NCBI GenBank assembly: GCA_037176725.1
Contig: JAZBRS010000020.1
Location: forward strand, 52,914,001-52,978,000
Direction of reading: 5' to 3'
DNA: 64,000 bases
Source of the DNA: Posidonia oceanica
Taxonomy: Eukaryota > Streptophyta > Magnoliopsida > Alismatales > Posidoniaceae
The position numbers were made by a program, and so were the translations under genes. The notes beneath the pieces were generated by a model. It made no database searches. It was not told where the DNA came from and worked only from the letters and a program-made list of their open reading frames with translations. Shown in pieces: positions 63,591 through 64,000 of this stretch (its first letter is position 1; the number at the start of each line of letters is the position of its first letter).

Positions 63591-64000
63591 CTCTAACCTA
63601 CCTATAGCAAGCCAAATCCCTACCCAGCCTGTAGCAACCCAATCTCCCGTGACAACTCCTCTAGAGCTTGCCAAAACTACCCCTCCTGCTGCCAAGAAAA
63701 ACCAACCCAAAGCTGACATAACCTCCCAACTTAAGAAGGTCAAAGCCGACATTTCCATTTGGGACCTAATCCACACCTCTGCCGAATACCGCGAGGCTTT
63801 TCTTCGCGTGTTCCAAGCCGCCCGTGTGTCCCAATCTATTGAGCCTTCAGCCTTGGAAAGCATGGTAGGGATGATTGCAGAGCCCCAGGTCATCTCTTTT
63901 ATGAGTGATGAGCTGCCCCCGGTGGGGATTAATCACAATCAACCCCTGTTCGTCATGGTTCAGTTCAAAAGCTTTTGCATCCCTCTAACGCTGGTTGATA
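63591..64000 (+). pseudogene. Element C gag-protease junction (cut by window end)
   Basis: Third frame: VTTPLELAKTTPPAAKKN, ADITSQLKKVKADISIWDLI, EYREAFLRVFQAARVSQSIE, ALESMVGMIAEPQVISFMSD, NHNQPLFVMVQFKSFCIPLT, ending at the catalytic LVD. The frameshift near 63590 separates it from the previous part. The window ends exactly at the protease active site. Confidence 0.82.

Larger units (their letters stand above)
53813..64000 (+). mobile_element. Element C: Tat/Ogre-type retrotransposon (runs off the window)
   Basis: Begins TGTTGACACCCC, and its 5,629-bp 5' LTR ends GGATTACTACA at 59441. A tRNA-Arg PBS, leader, gag and the start of protease follow up to the last base. Same family as the solo LTR at 31570-37605. 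RT, integrase and the 3' LTR would lie beyond the window. The gag is broken by TAG codons and two frameshifts, so this copy is dead. Confidence 0.92.

Noticed and set aside
1..64000. tRNA, rRNA or other structural RNA genes
   Set aside because: None recognised. The only tRNA-related sequences are the primer-binding sites and their U5 look-alikes.

Overview
This window looks like heterochromatic plant DNA, most likely from a flowering plant. It holds no gene that I would call a host gene. Almost every base belongs to transposable elements nested inside one another: a Mutator-like (MULE) DNA transposon, five copies of one L1-clade LINE family, and three families of LTR elements called A, B and C here. 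A and C are Ty3/gypsy elements of the Tat/Ogre type. The evidence is a primer-binding site matching tRNA-Arg, a second RNase H domain, LTRs of 3.3 to 6.0 kb and an oversized internal region. I cannot name the species. The Ogre-like lineage is best known in eudicots.

Layout from left to right: minus-strand LTR of family B with a TATA box (1-1283); LINE-1 (+, 1284-3578, internally deleted); one end of the MULE (3595-5197); LINE-2 (+, 5213-10817, full length but full of stops); MULE transposase C-terminal part (11040-12944, minus); LINE-3 (-, 12955-15839); MULE zinc-binding part (15850-16098); 3' piece of LINE-4 (-, 16113-16931); Tat element A (-, 16932-45214), split by a 6.0 kb solo LTR of family C (31570-37605); 5' piece of LINE-4 (45215-49217); MULE N-terminal part (49232-50160); LINE-5 (-, 50322-52811); second family-B LTR (52812-53812); and a Tat element of family C (+, 53813 to beyond the window end).

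Target-site duplications at the exact boundaries fix the order of most insertions. LINE-2, LINE-3 and LINE-4 entered the MULE, element A entered LINE-4 (5-bp CCATC on both sides), and a family-C element entered the protease gene of A (5-bp GCACC) and then recombined to a solo LTR. This is a nest four levels deep. Taking the insertions out in order rebuilds one MULE transposase reading from about 50160 down to 11040.

Element A (28.3 kb as found, about 22.2 kb without the solo LTR) reads on the minus strand as PBS, gag, protease, long low-complexity linker, RT, RNase H, second RNase H and integrase. These are followed by an extra ORF resembling plant DUF7745/plant-mobile-domain proteins, a 1.7 kb array of about 30 short hairpins, a polypurine tract and the 3' LTR.

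The most unusual signals are these. Hairpin stems in the array differ in sequence but stay paired. Stop codons inside the A and C proteins are almost all TAG and fall where the other family has glutamine. U5 of every A and C LTR carries a second PBS-like sequence. All five LINE copies keep a short hairpin just upstream of the poly-A tail. All identifications come from reading the sequence; no alignment or database search was run.
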